Source: Spirochaetaceae bacterium (lineage in GTDB: Bacteria > Spirochaetota > Spirochaetia > Treponematales > Treponemataceae). Taken from it: 5,623 bases of DNA. The stretch covers positions 1-5,623 of the forward strand of contig JAITMZ010000166.1 in the NCBI GenBank assembly GCA_031290725.1. Reading direction: 5' to 3'. Below the pieces are notes generated by a model. That model did not search any database. It saw only the letters and a list, made by a program, of their open reading frames with translations, and was not told the DNA's origin. The stretch's first letter is position 1; the number at the start of each line of letters is the position of its first letter. A program made the translations under genes and the position numbers. Positions 4,427 through 5,623 of the stretch are shown here, one piece after another.

Positions 4427-5296
4427 ATGAATAAATTGGCACAACGGTTGATGAGCTTCTTCTTCGGTATCCCCATCGTGTTGTCCCTGGTGCTGTTCCA
4501 TAGATGGCATCACCTGGTGCTGCACGCCGCTATCGTCTTCACATCCTTCGCCGCGGTTCGGGAGATGTACCATTTGCTGGAGAAAAAATCCCCCATGCTC
4601 CCCCTGGTGCCGGTGGCGGTGCTCACGCTGCTCCTGCCCATTACCGCCTGGTGGTGCGCTTCTTTTGATCGGTCATGGGAATACGTGGTGTGTGTGCTCT
4701 TCGCGGTGTTCGCGGCTCTGTCGTTTCTGGGAATATTTTTTTCCGGTCATCGTACCGGGGATTCGGCGGAGGCGCCCTTCGCCCTGTCTAACAGCCGGCT
4801 CACCTCGTCGTTCTTCGCGGTGTTCTACGCGGGGTTTTTGATCACCTACCTGTCGCGGCTTACCACGCTGGACCATTCCCAGGAATATCTTGTGTTATTT
4901 TTTTTAATGGTCTTTCTCTGCGATTCCTCGGCCTGGCTTTTTGGCGTCACCATGGGGAAAAACAACCGGGGGCTGTGCCGGGTGAGCCCCAACAAGAGCG
5001 CGGCGGGCTTTGTGGGCGGAGTTTTGGGGACGGGATTGGCGGTGTTTATCGGCTGGTTTCTGTGGGGGCCGGACATATTGCCGGGATCGCCGGTCAAGCT
5101 GGTACCGCTGACGGTGTGTGTGTCCCTGGCGGGGATCATGGGGGATCTGCTGGAGTCCCTGGTGAAGCGTTCATCGGACAGCAAAGATTCGGGACGCCTT
5201 ATTCCGGGCCGGGGGGGCATCCTGGATTCTATCGACTCGATTTTACTGGCTGCGCCGATTTATTTTTTTTGCATCAAATTTTTATACGACGTATAG
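4427..5296 (+). CDS. cdsA: Phosphatidate cytidylyltransferase (CDP-diacylglycerol synthase)
   Basis: This 289-residue integral membrane enzyme makes CDP-diacylglycerol from phosphatidate and CTP, the branch point for all bacterial phospholipids. Several hydrophobic segments are visible, for example about 9–24, 30–45, 58–76, 86–105, 128–142, 154–176 and 193–213. Conserved parts are FLCDSSAWLFG (163–173), SPNKS (187–191), GIMGDLLESLVKRSSDSKDS (236–255) and LIPGRGGILDSIDS (258–271). The final motif departs from the usual PGHGGxxDRxD: His is Arg262 and the Arg after Asp267 is Ser268. The metal-binding Asp residues are kept. ATG 4427 is chosen because AAGGAG lies 7 bases upstream. An in-frame ATG at 4403 would add MQLPRSAA and has a weaker AGAGG site. 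It starts 39 nt after uppS and is followed one base later by dxr. Confidence 0.93.
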   Translation: MNKLAQRLMSFFFGIPIVLSLVLFHRWHHLVLHAAIVFTSFAAVREMYHLLEKKSPMLPLVPVAVLTLLLPITAWWCASFDRSWEYVVCVLFAVFAALSFLGIFFSGHRTGDSAEAPFALSNSRLTSSFFAVFYAGFLITYLSRLTTLDHSQEYLVLFFLMVFLCDSSAWLFGVTMGKNNRGLCRVSPNKSAAGFVGGVLGTGLAVFIGWFLWGPDILPGSPVKLVPLTVCVSLAGIMGDLLESLVKRSSDSKDSGRLIPGRGGILDSIDSILLAAPIYFFCIKFLYDV

Positions 5297-5297
5297 T

Positions 5298-5623
5298 ATG
5301 GTAAAAAAGATTCTCGTGCTGGGAGCCACCGGTTCCATCGGCACCCAAACCCTGGACGTGGTACGGCGCTTTCCGGACCGGCTGCAAGTCGTGGGGATGA
5401 CCACCCACCGGCACAACCAGGAGCTCGCCAAATTCGGCGTGGAATTCGGCTGCGGCAAGCTGCTGATCACCGGGCGCTTCCCCACGGCCATGCGGACGGA
5501 ACTGCTGCGGGAATTCATCGCCGAAAGCGGGGCCGATCTGGCAGTGAACGGCGTCGCCGGAGCTGCGGGGTTGATGCCCTCGGTGTTTGCCCTGGAGTCG
5601 GGGATGGACCTGGCCCTGGCCAA
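5298..5623 (+). CDS. dxr: 1-deoxy-D-xylulose 5-phosphate reductoisomerase (N-terminal part)
   Basis: Dxr converts DXP to 2-C-methyl-D-erythritol 4-phosphate with NADPH, the committed step of the MEP pathway that supplies the isoprenoid units used by UppS. The first 108 residues are present and the window cuts the rest. Residues 5–21 carry the NADPH-binding fold with LGATGSIGTQTLDVV (8–22). DLAVNGVAGAAGL (80–92) and LESGMDLALA (99–108) match the family's conserved VVNAIVGAAGL and GKxxALANKE regions. The segment between these motifs is somewhat shorter than in E. coli Dxr. The ATG is one base after the cdsA stop with no clear Shine-Dalgarno, so translation probably depends on coupling to cdsA. 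The active site and C-terminal domain lie beyond the window. Confidence 0.93.
   Translation, partial: MVKKILVLGATGSIGTQTLDVVRRFPDRLQVVGMTTHRHNQELAKFGVEFGCGKLLITGRFPTAMRTELLREFIAESGADLAVNGVAGAAGLMPSVFALESGMDLALA

Noticed and set aside
1..5623. CRISPR array, defence system, retron or other novel multi-gene system
   Set aside because: No regularly spaced repeat array, reverse transcriptase, nuclease or toxin–antitoxin pair is present; the genes are conserved translation and lipid-synthesis housekeeping genes.

Overview
The window looks like chromosomal DNA of a spirochaete, most likely a GC-rich relative of Treponema. This rests on the gene order rpsB–tsf–frr–uppS–cdsA–dxr on the + strand. As I recall it, that order matches the Treponema arrangement and lacks the pyrH gene that many other bacteria carry between tsf and frr. 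The proteins match known families by motif; species-level placement is inference.

Left edge (1–525): the last 36 codons of an unrecognised gene are followed by about 410 bp with no convincing gene. This stretch holds a 23-bp-period direct repeat, a perfect 16-bp palindrome and an AT-rich patch with a good sigma70-type promoter. It looks like accessory DNA. Its boundary with the conserved chromosome is a 3' half of a tRNA-Val(UAC) gene (522–566), cut at the anticodon stem. That is the kind of scar left by a tRNA-targeting integrase.

Middle (526–1195): queD (preQ0/queuosine pathway) lies on the minus strand. Its last 13 codons and its stop codon are the antisense of the tRNA fragment. A divergent intergenic region carries a strong promoter for the + strand cluster and a roughly 200-nt structured leader ahead of rpsB.

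Right (1196–5623): this is a tightly packed operon. rpsB (ribosomal protein S2), tsf (EF-Ts) and frr (ribosome recycling factor) serve translation. uppS (undecaprenyl diphosphate synthase), cdsA (CDP-diacylglycerol synthase) and dxr (first committed step of the MEP isoprenoid pathway, cut by the window end) make the lipid carrier and phospholipid precursors of the envelope. Dxr feeds the isoprenoid units that UppS polymerises.

The main oddities are small structured repeats rather than a new protein system. A 36–38-nt hairpin element occurs twice, exactly 960 bp apart, flanking rpsB, and the second copy supplies the S2 C-terminus and stop. Two further stem-loops fill the rpsB–tsf spacer. Another hairpin lies inside the apparent N-terminal extension of uppS, which makes that extension doubtful.
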